A DNA stretch of 7,977 nucleotides from Deltaproteobacteria bacterium (lineage in GTDB: Bacteria; Desulfobacterota; Binatia; Binatales; Binataceae): NCBI GenBank assembly GCA_027403435.1, contig DAHZDR010000487.1, positions 1-7,977 of the forward strand, in the 5' to 3' direction. A program made the position numbers and the translations under genes. Shown piece by piece: positions 1-7,237 of this stretch (position 1 is the stretch's first letter; each line of letters starts with the position of its first letter). The notes under the pieces are model-generated. The model was not told the DNA's origin. It saw nothing but the letters and a program-made list of their open reading frames with translations, and did no database searches.

Positions 1-2
1 CC

Positions 3-542
3 CGCGTCGCCGGCAAAACGCCGCTGTACATGGCCGGCGTGTCGCGGCCGATGGTGCGGATGGCGGGCGAGATCGCCGACGGCGTGATTTTCAATTTTTT
101 CCCGCCCGCGCGGGTCAAGGAAGCGCTGGGCGAAATCGCCGAGGGGGCGCATAAGGCCGGCCGCGATCCCGGGGAAATCGAGCCGACGCTGTTCGCCACC
201 GCGTTTATCTCCAACGACCTTGAACTGGCGCGCAAGCCCGCGCGCACGCTGCTGTCGCGTTACGGCGCGTTGCGGTTTTACGGCAACATGTTCGCGCATG
301 CCGGTTTCGAGCGCGAAATCGCGGGGATTCGCGCCGCCGGAACCGACGGCAAAGCGGCGATCGCCGCCGTCACCGATCGGATGATCGATGCGACGCTGCT
401 GGTCGGTCCCGAAGCGCGCGTGCGCGAGCGGCTCGGCGAACTGACCGCGCCGGGCGTCGGCTGGGCGATCGTGTTCGTCAATCCGGTCGGCGAAGATCGC
501 GCCAGCGCGGTCAAGCGGGCGATCCGCGCGCTGCGGCCCTAG
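3..542 (+). CDS. LLM class flavin-dependent oxidoreductase, C-terminal part (5' end outside window)
   Basis: The reading frame is open from the window edge (first full codon at 3) to TAG at 540-542, giving about 179 residues. The start codon is outside; the ATG at 30 is internal, because the frame continues upstream as RVAGKTPLYMAGVSRPM. That segment, followed by AGEIADGVIFNFFPP, is the typical central/C-terminal signature of bacterial luciferase-like monooxygenases, especially the F420-dependent subgroup: a beta-strand 'P-lyM-ag-srpm' and then the 'AGEiADGvi' helix and strand. These are soluble TIM-barrel enzymes using FMN or F420 with varied substrates; family members are usually about 320-360 residues, so roughly half is missing. 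The late 'LLVGPEARVRERLGEL' stretch matches the usual 'G-pe-v-erl' helix near the C-terminus. The substrate cannot be read from the sequence. FMN versus F420 is unresolved because the N-terminal cofactor region is absent. No terminator follows, and the stop overlaps that of the convergent gene. Confidence 0.85.
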   Translation, partial: RVAGKTPLYMAGVSRPMVRMAGEIADGVIFNFFPPARVKEALGEIAEGAHKAGRDPGEIEPTLFATAFISNDLELARKPARTLLSRYGALRFYGNMFAHAGFEREIAGIRAAGTDGKAAIAAVTDRMIDATLLVGPEARVRERLGELTAPGVGWAIVFVNPVGEDRASAVKRAIRALRP

Positions 543-2104
543 CCGGCGGATCGCAACGGCCGCGGATTGCGCCGCACTTCCAGATCGGCGGACCGCCAGA
601 CCACGGGAAAACTGGCGAGCTCGCGGCGCAGCCACGGCAGCCGATGGCGGGCGTCGCCGGGATTGCCGATAACTGGCGTGACCACGAATTGCGCATGCTC
701 GATTCCGTCGCGGGTATGCGCGAATTCGTCGCCGATGCGTTTGCCGGGCAACAGAAACGACGCGGACGCCGGCATGAATCCGGGAAACAGAATCGGCGCC
801 GCGCCGGTGATGCTGATGACGATGGTGCGATGGCCGCGCGTCAGCCGTTCGATCGTCCGCCAATCGGCGCGCTGGGCCGGACTGGCCCACAAGCCGGCGG
901 TTGCGGCGGCCGGCGCCGTCCCGCGCCAGTCGCCCACGGCGGCGACCGTTGTGCCGAAATCGGAGAGCACGGCGATCAGCACAAGGATCGCCACCGGCGC
1001 GAAGCTGAAATCGCCGATCGCGGCGCTCGCCGCCACGCCCATCACCAGCACGAACGAATAATTCATCCACGAGGCTGGGCCGCCGAACATCACCAGCGCG
1101 GCAAGCAGATGCGCGCCGGCGCAGAACGCCACCATCGCATCAAGGCGCGGATCGCCGGCATCGGCAGGATCGCGACCGATCAAGCGCGCCGCCGCGAAAA
1201 CGCCGGCGACTGTGAGCCAGATTCCGCCTAGGAACCAGAACGGCACGACCAGGGCGAAGTAGGCGATCAGTGGGGCGCCGGGAAAATAGTAAAATTCGCG
1301 GCCGCCGTGGTTGAACAGGCCGAAGCCCAGCGCCTGATAGTTGCTGATTCCGCCGGTCGGCAAAAGCGTTGCGAGCAAAGACGGAACGCCGTACATGAAC
1401 GCCATGAGCGGGGCCAACAGCGCCCCGGTCACGGCGGCGGGAGCGCAGTCGCGCAGCACCGCGCGCCAGTCGCACCCGCGCCGGCCGTCCGCGTCGCGCC
1501 GCGATGCGGCGGCGACGATCGCAATCAGAATAAACAGGCCGAAGAAGTAGCCCATCTCGGGCTTGGCGAAACAGGCAGCGGTCGCCAACGCCAGCGCCTG
1601 GGCGCGGCGCCTCTGCGCAAATCCGGCCAACGCGTTGCTCAGTAACGCGGCCGCGATGCCATGCGCGAGCGAATAATATGCACTGGGAATCGCGATGGGC
1701 GCCGCAACGACAAGGATTGCCATGCCAAACGCATTCAGCCGCAAGGCGCTGGCAAAGCGCGCGATCGCCAGCGCGACCATCAGTCCGCATAGCATCGAGG
1801 CGACCTCGAACGCGATCGGCGTAAGGCCGAACGCGCCGAACCAGAGCCGGCCCACGAAAATCGGCAGCAGGCCGTAAAAATAGCTGAAATCGACGCCGGG
1901 TCGAACGCCCCGCGCGGCCAGCGCCTGCACCGTCAGCCAGCCGCCGTGATCGCCGAAGATGAAAGCCCCGAACGACATTTCGTGGGGCAGCCGGAGCACC
2001 GCCAGGCCCAGCATGATCGCCGCAAACAACACCCATAGAAGGCCGACCGACGGCGCCTTTTCCGGCCGCCGCCGCCAACTCGCGAACAGCCTGCGGTGCG
2101 CCAC
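539..2104 (-). CDS. Polytopic membrane protein resembling GT-C glycosyltransferases
   Basis: The protein has 521 residues. It starts at GTG (2102-2104 on the plus strand, read in reverse) and ends at TAG (539-541). Around ten hydrophobic segments are visible, roughly at residues 19-39, 73-95, 97-120, 124-141, 146-163, 183-200, 222-246, 276-308, 326-342 and 347-385, followed by a soluble C-terminal tail of about 130 residues. The first loop holds an acidic FGDHGGW motif near residue 52, then GVRPGVDFSYFYG at 66-78. Such 'D-g + G-pgvDf-y-yG' first loops are typical of GT-C enzymes (the ArnT/PMT-like fold), which transfer sugars from polyprenyl-phosphate donors at the outer face of the inner membrane. 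A KPEMGYF motif at 181-187 also fits. Function as a glycosyltransferase is inferred; donor and acceptor are unknown. No strong ribosome-binding site precedes the GTG, and no upstream in-frame start is available close by. The gene lies 17 bp downstream of the DUF1499 gene, so the two are probably co-transcribed. Its 3' end overlaps the LLM gene by 4 bp. Confidence 0.75.
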   Translation of the reverse strand: MAHRRLFASWRRRPEKAPSVGLLWVLFAAIMLGLAVLRLPHEMSFGAFIFGDHGGWLTVQALAARGVRPGVDFSYFYGLLPIFVGRLWFGAFGLTPIAFEVASMLCGLMVALAIARFASALRLNAFGMAILVVAAPIAIPSAYYSLAHGIAAALLSNALAGFAQRRRAQALALATAACFAKPEMGYFFGLFILIAIVAAASRRDADGRRGCDWRAVLRDCAPAAVTGALLAPLMAFMYGVPSLLATLLPTGGISNYQALGFGLFNHGGREFYYFPGAPLIAYFALVVPFWFLGGIWLTVAGVFAAARLIGRDPADAGDPRLDAMVAFCAGAHLLAALVMFGGPASWMNYSFVLVMGVAASAAIGDFSFAPVAILVLIAVLSDFGTTVAAVGDWRGTAPAAATAGLWASPAQRADWRTIERLTRGHRTIVISITGAAPILFPGFMPASASFLLPGKRIGDEFAHTRDGIEHAQFVVTPVIGNPGDARHRLPWLRRELASFPVVWRSADLEVRRNPRPLRSAG

Positions 2105-2121
2105 GTCGTGCCGCGCGATGG

Positions 2122-2880
2122 CTATGGCTGCACCTGCGCGCCGCCCGGAGGCGGCACGCGCGGCCCGTTCTTAAGAATACGGAAGAAGCTCATTATCCGG
2201 TGGTAATTCGTGCCAAGATCGCTGACGCCATCGCGCGACTTGGAACGCATCTCGACGAGGCTCTTGCCGGCGCCATCTGGACGCACCTGAATAATGAAAT
2301 CGTCCTTGAATCTGAACACCGTCGAGGTGGCGACGCCTTCGAGTTCCCGGGCTTTTGGGTCATTGCGCGTAATCCACCAGCCCGGGATTTCGCCAGCGAG
2401 AATTTCCACATGCTGATAGACGTTATCCGGTGATCCGTCGAGCACCAGCGGGGCTATCGCCGGATAGCGCCGTTGCTGAATCGGCGCGAACTTCGAGTTG
2501 TACGCCAAGTTGCGCCCAACATTCGCCGGCAATTTGCGCGCGGCGACGAATTGCGGCGGATTCTGCGTGTCGGTGGCGATGTCGTTGATCGGTATCGCCG
2601 GATGGCGCAGCATGATCGCCAGGACCGGCGCCGCGACGATCAGCCCCAGAAGCACGCCGGCGCGCGCGCGAATTTGCCCCGAGCGCCGCTCCGGACCGCG
2701 CGTCAGCGCCATCCCGAGCAGTCCGAGCGCAATCGCGAGGGCCGCGAAGAAAAAACCGACCAGAAAGATTTTAAAGCCTTCGAAGGGCGGAGTCAGGCCA
2801 AAGTGGGCGGCGACGATTCCAGCCGCCGCCAAGGCGACCCCCAGCAACGCGTCATAGAAGGCCAGCCACGCTAGTACCAT
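2122..2880 (-). CDS. DUF1499 domain-containing membrane protein
   Basis: The protein has 252 residues, from ATG (2878-2880) to TAG (2122-2124). Three hydrophobic segments at about residues 4-26, 36-60 and 74-92 anchor the N-terminus in the membrane. The remainder (about 98-237) reads as DUF1499: PINDIATDTQNPPQF at 97-111, a YPAIAPL segment at 139-145, EGVATSTVFRFKDDF at 181-195 and MRSKSRDGVSDLGTNYHRI at 211-229. The last segment is the family hallmark (SxSRxGxxDlGxNxxRI). DUF1499 proteins are widespread in Proteobacteria and related phyla; their biochemical role is not established. The tail ends in a Pro/Gly-rich stretch. A good Shine-Dalgarno (2886-2890) fixes the start. It is the first gene of a two-gene unit with the GT-C-like protein, which hints at an envelope or membrane-surface role, but that is inference from context only. 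Confidence 0.85.
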   Translation of the reverse strand: MVLAWLAFYDALLGVALAAAGIVAAHFGLTPPFEGFKIFLVGFFFAALAIALGLLGMALTRGPERRSGQIRARAGVLLGLIVAAPVLAIMLRHPAIPINDIATDTQNPPQFVAARKLPANVGRNLAYNSKFAPIQQRRYPAIAPLVLDGSPDNVYQHVEILAGEIPGWWITRNDPKARELEGVATSTVFRFKDDFIIQVRPDGAGKSLVEMRSKSRDGVSDLGTNYHRIMSFFRILKNGPRVPPPGGAQVQP

Positions 2881-2885
2881 CGTCG

Positions 2886-2890
2886 TCTCC
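2886..2890 (-). promoter_or_regulatory. Shine-Dalgarno for the DUF1499 gene
   Basis: On the minus strand the sequence reads GGAGA, with 5 bases before the ATG. It interrupts a run of GAC triplets (2881-2901). It supports the ATG at 2880 as the true start. Confidence 0.6.
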
Positions 2891-2928
2891 GTCGTCGTCG
2901 GCCGCGCGAGGCGCCCGCGTTTAGATTC

Positions 2929-2955
2929 GTTATACGATGCGCCGCGCGATTACAA
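2929..2955 (-). promoter_or_regulatory. Possible sigma70-type promoter for the DUF1499/GT-C unit
   Basis: Read on the minus strand, a -35-like TTGTAA (2950-2955, 4 of 6 to consensus) is followed after 15 bp by a -10-like TATAAC (2929-2934, 5 of 6). The spacing is short of the ideal 17 bp. Transcription would start near 2922, giving a leader of about 40 nt. This is the best AT-rich promoter-like pair in the divergent spacer. The general consensus may not apply exactly to this organism. Confidence 0.35.
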
Positions 2956-2966
2956 AGCCCGCGGCG

Positions 2967-2983
2967 CTCCGGACTGTCCCGAG
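2967..2983. repeat. 17-bp dyad (operator-like) in the divergent spacer
   Basis: CTCCGGAC-T-GTCCCGAG is an 8-1-8 inverted repeat with a single mismatched pair. It lies between the DUF1499/GT-C unit and metH, upstream of both. A second, perfect 8-bp inverted repeat (2939-2946 with 2960-2967, 13-nt loop) abuts it and overlaps the minus-strand promoter candidate. A dyad in this position could bind a dimeric regulator of either gene. I do not recognise it as a MetR, MetJ or SahR site. Confidence 0.3.
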
Positions 2984-3034
2984 ACGCCCGCAAATTGCGA
3001 CAGGTTGGCCGCTCGGATAGTGTAATTGGTTGAC

Positions 3035-3050
3035 GCGCCCGCAAGGGCGC
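3035..3050 (+). promoter_or_regulatory. GNRA-tetraloop hairpin in the metH leader
   Basis: GCGCCC-GCAA-GGGCGC forms a perfect 6-bp G/C stem closed by a GCAA tetraloop, ending 21 nt before the metH ATG. The leader has no recognisable Shine-Dalgarno between hairpin and start (the bases just upstream are CACTATAGATAG). The hairpin might influence ribosome access or be part of a larger leader structure. I could not match the leader to SAM, SAH or cobalamin riboswitch signatures. Confidence 0.4.
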
Positions 3051-3071
3051 CCCCCTCAGCACTATAGATAG

Positions 3072-6000
3072 ATGGAAACGACCGCCCAACGTATCGCTGT
3101 GCTGCGCGACCTGATCGCCCGCCGGATAGTTCTGCTCGACGGCGCGACGGGTACTTCAATCCAGGGCCTGAACCTGCATGCGGGCTATTTCGGCGGTCCG
3201 CATCTGGACGGCTGCAACGAAAACCTGGTCAGCACCGTTCCCGACCGGATTCGCGAGCTCCATCGCGGGTTTCTCGAAGCCGGCGCCGACGTAATCGAAA
3301 CTAACAGCTTTGGCTCGACTTCGATTGTTCTGGCCGAATATGGCCTGGCGGATCGCGCGCGCGAACTCAACCGCCTGGCCGCCCGGATCGCCCGCGAAGA
3401 GGCCGACGCCGCCGCGACTCCCGCCAAGCCCCGCTTCGTTGCCGGTTCGATGGGTCCGACCACGCGCAGCATCTCGGTGACTGGCGGCGTGACGTTTGAC
3501 GATCTGGCGGCGGCCTATCAAGAGCAGGCCGAGGGGTTGATCGAAGGCGGCGTCGATTTGCTGCTGCTCGAAACGGTCCAGGATTCGATCAATTGCAAGG
3601 CTGGACTGATCGGTATCGACCGCGCGCTCGAAGCCACCGGCAGCGCCGCCGGCGTGGCGATTTCCGGCACGATCGAAACCATGGGAACGCTTTTGGCCGG
3701 GCAGGATATCGAAGCGTTTTACGCCACGTTCGCCCATCGCGATTTGCTCTGGATTGGACTCAATTGCGCGACCGGCCCGGATTTCATGACCGACCATCTG
3801 CGCACCCTCGCCGCGATTTCGCGCCTGCCGGTCGCCTGCGTGCCCAACGCCGGACTGCCCGACGAGGAGGGCCATTACAACGAAACGCCCGAGTTGCTGG
3901 CGCGCAAACTCGAACGCTTTATCGGCAATCGATGGGTGAATCTGGTCGGCGGATGCTGCGGGACGACGCCCGCCCATATCGCCGCGCTGGCGCGTGTCGC
4001 CGCCGCCGGCGCGCCGCGGGAAATTTCCGCGCCGCGTCATTCGATCGTCACCGGCATCGAAGCGCTGACAATCGACGATGACGCCCGGCCGATAATCGTC
4101 GGCGAGCGCACCAACGTGCTCGGCAGCCGCAAGTTCAAGCGGCTGATCGGCGCGGGGAAAATCGAGGAAGCCGCCGAACTCGGCCGCTTGCAGGTGCGCC
4201 GCGGCGCCCAGGTGCTCGACGTCTGCGTGCAGGACCCCGACCGCGACGAGCTCGCGGACATGGCGGCCCTGCTCGGCACGCTGGTCAAGAAGGTCAAGGC
4301 GCCCCTGATGATCGATTCGACTGACGCGCGCGTGCTCGAGGAGTCGCTCAAGCACACGCCCGGCAAGTCGATTATCAATTCGATCAATCTCGAGGACGGC
4401 GAGGAACGCTTCCGCCGGGTCGTGCCGCTCGCCCGCCGTTACGGGGCCGCGCTGGTGGTCGGCTGTATCGACGACGACAAACAGCAGGCGCAGGCGATCA
4501 CGCGCACGCGCAAGCTCGAAGTCGCCGAACGTTCCTATCGCTTGCTGAGCGAAAAATACGGCGTCGAACCTGAAGATATAATCTTCGATCCGCTGGTCTT
4601 TCCGGTCGGCGCCGGCGATCGCAACTATGTCGGCTCGGCGGTCGAGACGATCGAGGGCATCCGGCTGATCAAGGCCGCGATGCCGCGGGCGAAGACCGTC
4701 CTGGGCATCTCGAACGTCTCCTTCGGCCTGCCCGAGAGCGGGCGCGAAGTGCTGAACTCGGTGATGCTCTATCATTGCGTTCAGGCCGGGCTCGATCTCG
4801 CCATCGTCAATTCCGAAAAGCTCGAGCGTTATCCGTCGATTCCCGAAACGGAGCGGCGGCTGGCGGAAGATTTGCTGTGGAACCGCGGCGACGATCCGAT
4901 CGCCGCGTTCGCCGCCTATTTTCGCGAAAAAAAGACCAAGCCCACCCATGCCGAGCGCCAATCGATGCCGCTCGACGAACGGCTTGGCCTCTATATTCTC
5001 GAAGGCTCCAAAGACGGCCTGATCGAAGACCTCAACGAGGCGCTCAAAACCCGCTCGCCGCTGGAAGTGATCAACGGCCCGCTGATGGCCGGAATGGACG
5101 AAGTCGGCCGCCTGTTCAACGCCAATCAGATGATCGTCGCCGAGGTGCTGCAATCGGCCGAGGCGATGAAGGCCGCCGTCGCCCATCTGGAACCCTTCAT
5201 GGACCGCGCCGACAGCCTCAACAAGGGCACGATGATCCTCGCGACCGTGAAGGGCGACGTGCACGATATCGGCAAGAACCTGGTCGATATTATCCTGAGC
5301 AACAACGGCTACCGGGTCGTCAACCTTGGCATCAAGGTGCCGCCCGAAGAGTTGCTGCGCGCCTGTGAGCAACATCGTCCGGACCTGATCGGCCTCTCCG
5401 GCCTGCTGGTCAAGTCGGCGCAGATGATGGTGGTGACGGCGCAGGACCTCAAGAGCGCGGGCGTGAGCTGCCCGATACTGGTGGGCGGCGCCGCGCTCTC
5501 CGCGCGCTTCACGCGGCTCAAGATCGCGGCCGAATATGACGGGATCGTCGCCTACGCCAATGACGCGATGGCGGGCTTGGACCTCGCCAATCAATTGATG
5601 AATCCCGAACGGCGCGCGGCGCTGGCCGCGTCATTGGAAGACGAGAGCGAACGGATGCGCGGCGCGGCGGCCAAGGCTGACGCCAGCCCGCATACGCCCG
5701 CGCGGCGTGGTCCGGCGGTCGTGTACGAGGGGCCGATTCCGGAGCCGCCCGACCTGAAATTGCATCTGATCCGCGCCCACGACCTTGAAGAAATCCTGCG
5801 CCATGTGAATCCGGTGATGCTCTACACGCGCCATCTCGGATTCCGCAATTTCGAGCAGGCGCTCGCCGCCGGCGAGCCCAAGGCGCTGGAACTCAAGGCG
5901 GTGGTGGACGCGGTCGAGGACGAGATGCTGGCGCGGCCGGACATCACGGCGCGGGCCGCCTATCGCTTTTTCCCCGCCCATTCGGACGGCGACCGCGTCC

Positions 6001-6602
6001 TTACGATTTATGCGCCGGACGGCCGCCGTCCGCTCGAAAGTTTCACCTTCGGCCGCCAATCGAATCCGCCGGGACTCTGTCTTGCCGATTACGTCACGCC
6101 GGCGGCGTCGGGCCGTCCGGACTATCTCGCGATGATGGTGACGACGATCGGCGACGGCGTGCGCGCACTGGCCGAGGAATGGAAGGATCGCGGCGACTAT
6201 CTGCGTTCGCATATCCTGCAAGTGCTGGCGCTCGAAGGAGCGGAAGCCTTCGCCGAACTGCTGCATGCGAAAATCCGGCGGATGTGGGGAATCGGCGATC
6301 CGGAGAACCTCACGCTCAAGGATTTGTTCCAGGCGCATTACCACGGCAAGCGTTTTTCGTTCGGCTATCCGGCCTGTCCGCGGCTGGAGGATCAGGAACA
6401 GCTTTTTCGTCTGCTCGAAATCGAGCAAAACGATCTCGGCGTGCGTCTGACCGACGGCTACATGATGGATCCGGAAAGTTCGGTCAGCGCGATCATCTTC
6501 CATAATCCGCTGGCGAAATATTTCAGCCTCTCGGCGGCCGATAGCGAAGCGCTCGAACGCGAGCTGGCCGTGCCGATCGCGCCCGCCGCCGCCGCTTCCT
6601 GA
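3072..6602 (+). CDS. metH: Cobalamin-dependent methionine synthase
   Basis: This enzyme transfers the methyl group of 5-methyltetrahydrofolate via methylcobalamin to homocysteine, making methionine in the cytoplasm and regenerating tetrahydrofolate. All four modules are present in 1176 residues (E. coli MetH has 1227). (1) Homocysteine module, about 10-315: LLDGATGTSIQ at 21-31 and the zinc cysteines C232 (GLNCATGP), C295 and C296 (GGCCGTTP). (2) Pterin module, about 335-615: GERTNVLGS at 344-352, DSTDARVLE at 415-423, and GISNVSFGLP at 545-554. (3) Cap and B12 module, about 628-850: the base-off loop GDVHDIGKN at 728-736 with lower cobalt ligand H731, and GLSGLLVKS at 774-782. (4) AdoMet reactivation module, about 890-1165: RFSFGYPACP at 1094-1103. 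An Ala/Pro-rich linker at about 853-890 joins modules 3 and 4. The ATG aligns well with the start of known MetH N-termini, although no clear ribosome-binding site precedes it. The gene is monocistronic here, followed by hairpins. No key residue is missing, so it should be active and need B12 plus a flavodoxin-type reductant. Confidence 0.98.
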   Translation: METTAQRIAVLRDLIARRIVLLDGATGTSIQGLNLHAGYFGGPHLDGCNENLVSTVPDRIRELHRGFLEAGADVIETNSFGSTSIVLAEYGLADRARELNRLAARIAREEADAAATPAKPRFVAGSMGPTTRSISVTGGVTFDDLAAAYQEQAEGLIEGGVDLLLLETVQDSINCKAGLIGIDRALEATGSAAGVAISGTIETMGTLLAGQDIEAFYATFAHRDLLWIGLNCATGPDFMTDHLRTLAAISRLPVACVPNAGLPDEEGHYNETPELLARKLERFIGNRWVNLVGGCCGTTPAHIAALARVAAAGAPREISAPRHSIVTGIEALTIDDDARPIIVGERTNVLGSRKFKRLIGAGKIEEAAELGRLQVRRGAQVLDVCVQDPDRDELADMAALLGTLVKKVKAPLMIDSTDARVLEESLKHTPGKSIINSINLEDGEERFRRVVPLARRYGAALVVGCIDDDKQQAQAITRTRKLEVAERSYRLLSEKYGVEPEDIIFDPLVFPVGAGDRNYVGSAVETIEGIRLIKAAMPRAKTVLGISNVSFGLPESGREVLNSVMLYHCVQAGLDLAIVNSEKLERYPSIPETERRLAEDLLWNRGDDPIAAFAAYFREKKTKPTHAERQSMPLDERLGLYILEGSKDGLIEDLNEALKTRSPLEVINGPLMAGMDEVGRLFNANQMIVAEVLQSAEAMKAAVAHLEPFMDRADSLNKGTMILATVKGDVHDIGKNLVDIILSNNGYRVVNLGIKVPPEELLRACEQHRPDLIGLSGLLVKSAQMMVVTAQDLKSAGVSCPILVGGAALSARFTRLKIAAEYDGIVAYANDAMAGLDLANQLMNPERRAALAASLEDESERMRGAAAKADASPHTPARRGPAVVYEGPIPEPPDLKLHLIRAHDLEEILRHVNPVMLYTRHLGFRNFEQALAAGEPKALELKAVVDAVEDEMLARPDITARAAYRFFPAHSDGDRVLTIYAPDGRRPLESFTFGRQSNPPGLCLADYVTPAASGRPDYLAMMVTTIGDGVRALAEEWKDRGDYLRSHILQVLALEGAEAFAELLHAKIRRMWGIGDPENLTLKDLFQAHYHGKRFSFGYPACPRLEDQEQLFRLLEIEQNDLGVRLTDGYMMDPESSVSAIIFHNPLAKYFSLSAADSEALERELAVPIAPAAAAS

Positions 6603-6616
6603 CCAACCCGGCGGAC

Positions 6617-6641
6617 GGCCGCGGCGGGAACGCCGGCGGCC
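6617..6641 (+). terminator. Hairpin after metH, possible terminator
   Basis: GGCCGCGGCG-GGAA-CGCCGGCGGCC folds into a 10-bp G/C stem with a one-base bulge and a GNRA-type loop, 14 nt past the metH stop. The tail is only CTTATC, so a classic U-tract is lacking. It may act as a weak intrinsic terminator or protect the 3' end. Confidence 0.4.
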
Positions 6642-6646
6642 TTATC

Positions 6647-6686
6647 AGGGCGCGCTCGCAGGGCGGCGCCTGCGGCGGCGCGCCTT
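6647..6686 (+). repeat. Second long hairpin after metH
   Basis: An outer 9-bp stem (6647-6655 with 6678-6686, one G-U pair) encloses an inner 6-bp stem CGCAGG/CCTGCG (6657-6662 with 6669-6674). It starts 6 nt after the first hairpin, so metH is followed by two strong tandem hairpins. No T-run follows. It could be a back-up terminator or part of the palindromic repeat mosaic that follows. Confidence 0.4.
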
Positions 6687-6782
6687 GCGCACGGGTGGTG
6701 GATGCGGCTCAGTCATTCGCGGGCTTGACCCGCGAATCCATACCGAGCGGCGGTTCGCCTTGCCACGAGTGGTGGATGCGGC
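6681..6782. repeat. Pair of ~27-bp direct repeats flanking a REP-like palindrome
   Basis: Segments 6681-6708 and 6756-6782 are near copies, differing by one indel and one substitution; both end in GTGGTGGATGCGGC. Between them sits the palindrome ATTCGCGGG-CTTGA-CCCGCGAAT (6715-6723 with 6729-6737, perfect 9-bp stem). The context 'TCATTC-GGGCTTGACCC-GAATCCA' resembles dispersed palindromic repeats seen in many GC-rich genomes. One frame translates it as VIRGLDPRIH, a peptide familiar from over-predicted ORFs in such repeats. There is no transposase here, so a non-autonomous or REP-type element is inferred. Confidence 0.55.
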
Positions 6783-6895
6783 GCTATCAGGCATTTACCG
6801 ATCCAAAACGTCCAATTCTCAAGTGACGCGATTGCGTGGCGCCGCCCGCAACCGCTCCGGCGGCTGGCGCTCGGGAAGCTCCGCACAAGGCCCAT

Positions 6896-6964
6896 CCTGT
6901 CATTCTGAGCATCCCCCCTGTCATTCTGCGCGTAGCGAAGAATCCCGAGATTCTTCACTGCGCG
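6896..6964. repeat. TCATTCTG / GAAGAATC dispersed repeat with long imperfect hairpin
   Basis: CCTGTCATTCTG occurs twice, at 6896-6907 and 6917-6928. The second copy continues into CGCGTAGC-GAAGAATC-CCGA-GATTCTTC-A-CTGCGCG. This folds into an 8-bp perfect inner stem, one mismatch and a 7-bp outer stem (6929-6964). The first copy looks like a truncated unit. The core closely resembles the widespread 'TGTCATTCTGAGCGAAGCGAAGAATC' intergenic repeat known from several phyla. It carries no gene; the short ORFs across it (such as one reading LRYAQNDR) are repeat artefacts. Confidence 0.6.
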
Positions 6965-7080
6965 AACTCCGTTCAAAACGACGACTTACTTGTGCGGAAA
7001 TTCCCGCGCGTCGCCTATCGGCGTTAAGTCTTCGGCTGGCGGCGTAATCTGTCGCAACTGGGGCGCAGGGAGGGGTACGA
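6965..7080. other. Intergenic, no recognised feature
   Basis: This GC-rich stretch links the repeat cluster to the AT-rich island. I see no credible ORF, RNA gene or promoter in it. Confidence 0.4.
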
Positions 7081-7237
7081 TCGCCGGGCAAGGCGCGCTT
7101 TAATCGATTTGAAACTTTTATGAGTCAACTTCGTCCAAGTTGATAGATTAGGTTAACAACCGATGATCTGACGTCGAACCTGATTGCTTGAATTGGCCTT
7201 ATGTTGCGGCTATATCGGTGCAATAGTGTCCAATAAG

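Noticed and set aside
1140..2078. 312-residue minus-strand frame inside the GT-C-like gene
   Set aside because: Arg-rich shadow of the membrane-protein frame; no hydrophobic segments or motifs.
3030..3068. metH promoter from TTGACG (3030-3035) and TATAGA (3063-3068)
   Set aside because: The spacing is 27 bp, far from the 16-18 bp needed, and the -10 would sit almost on the start codon. A weaker pair, TTGCGA (2995-3000) and GATAGT (3016-3021) 15 bp apart, is possible but too poor to call.
3003..3071. tRNA-like D-arm (GGATAGTGTAATTGGTT) before metH
   Set aside because: There is no T-arm, acceptor stem or anticodon arm in the right places, so this is not a tRNA gene.
2881..3071. Known SAM, SAH or cobalamin riboswitch in front of metH
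   Set aside because: I looked for the conserved boxes of these classes by eye and found none; a covariance-model search would be decisive.
3156..5594. 812-residue open frame antisense to metH
   Set aside because: It mirrors the metH codons in a GC-rich gene, is rich in Arg/Asp/Gly/His with no domain pattern, and lies wholly inside a certain gene.
5631..6503. 290-residue frame antisense to the metH activation module
   Set aside because: GC-rich shadow frame; its composition is that of an antisense artefact.
6685..7047. 120-residue plus-strand frame
   Set aside because: It translates the palindromic repeats (VIRGLDPRIH and TCATTCTG units), a familiar false-gene pattern.
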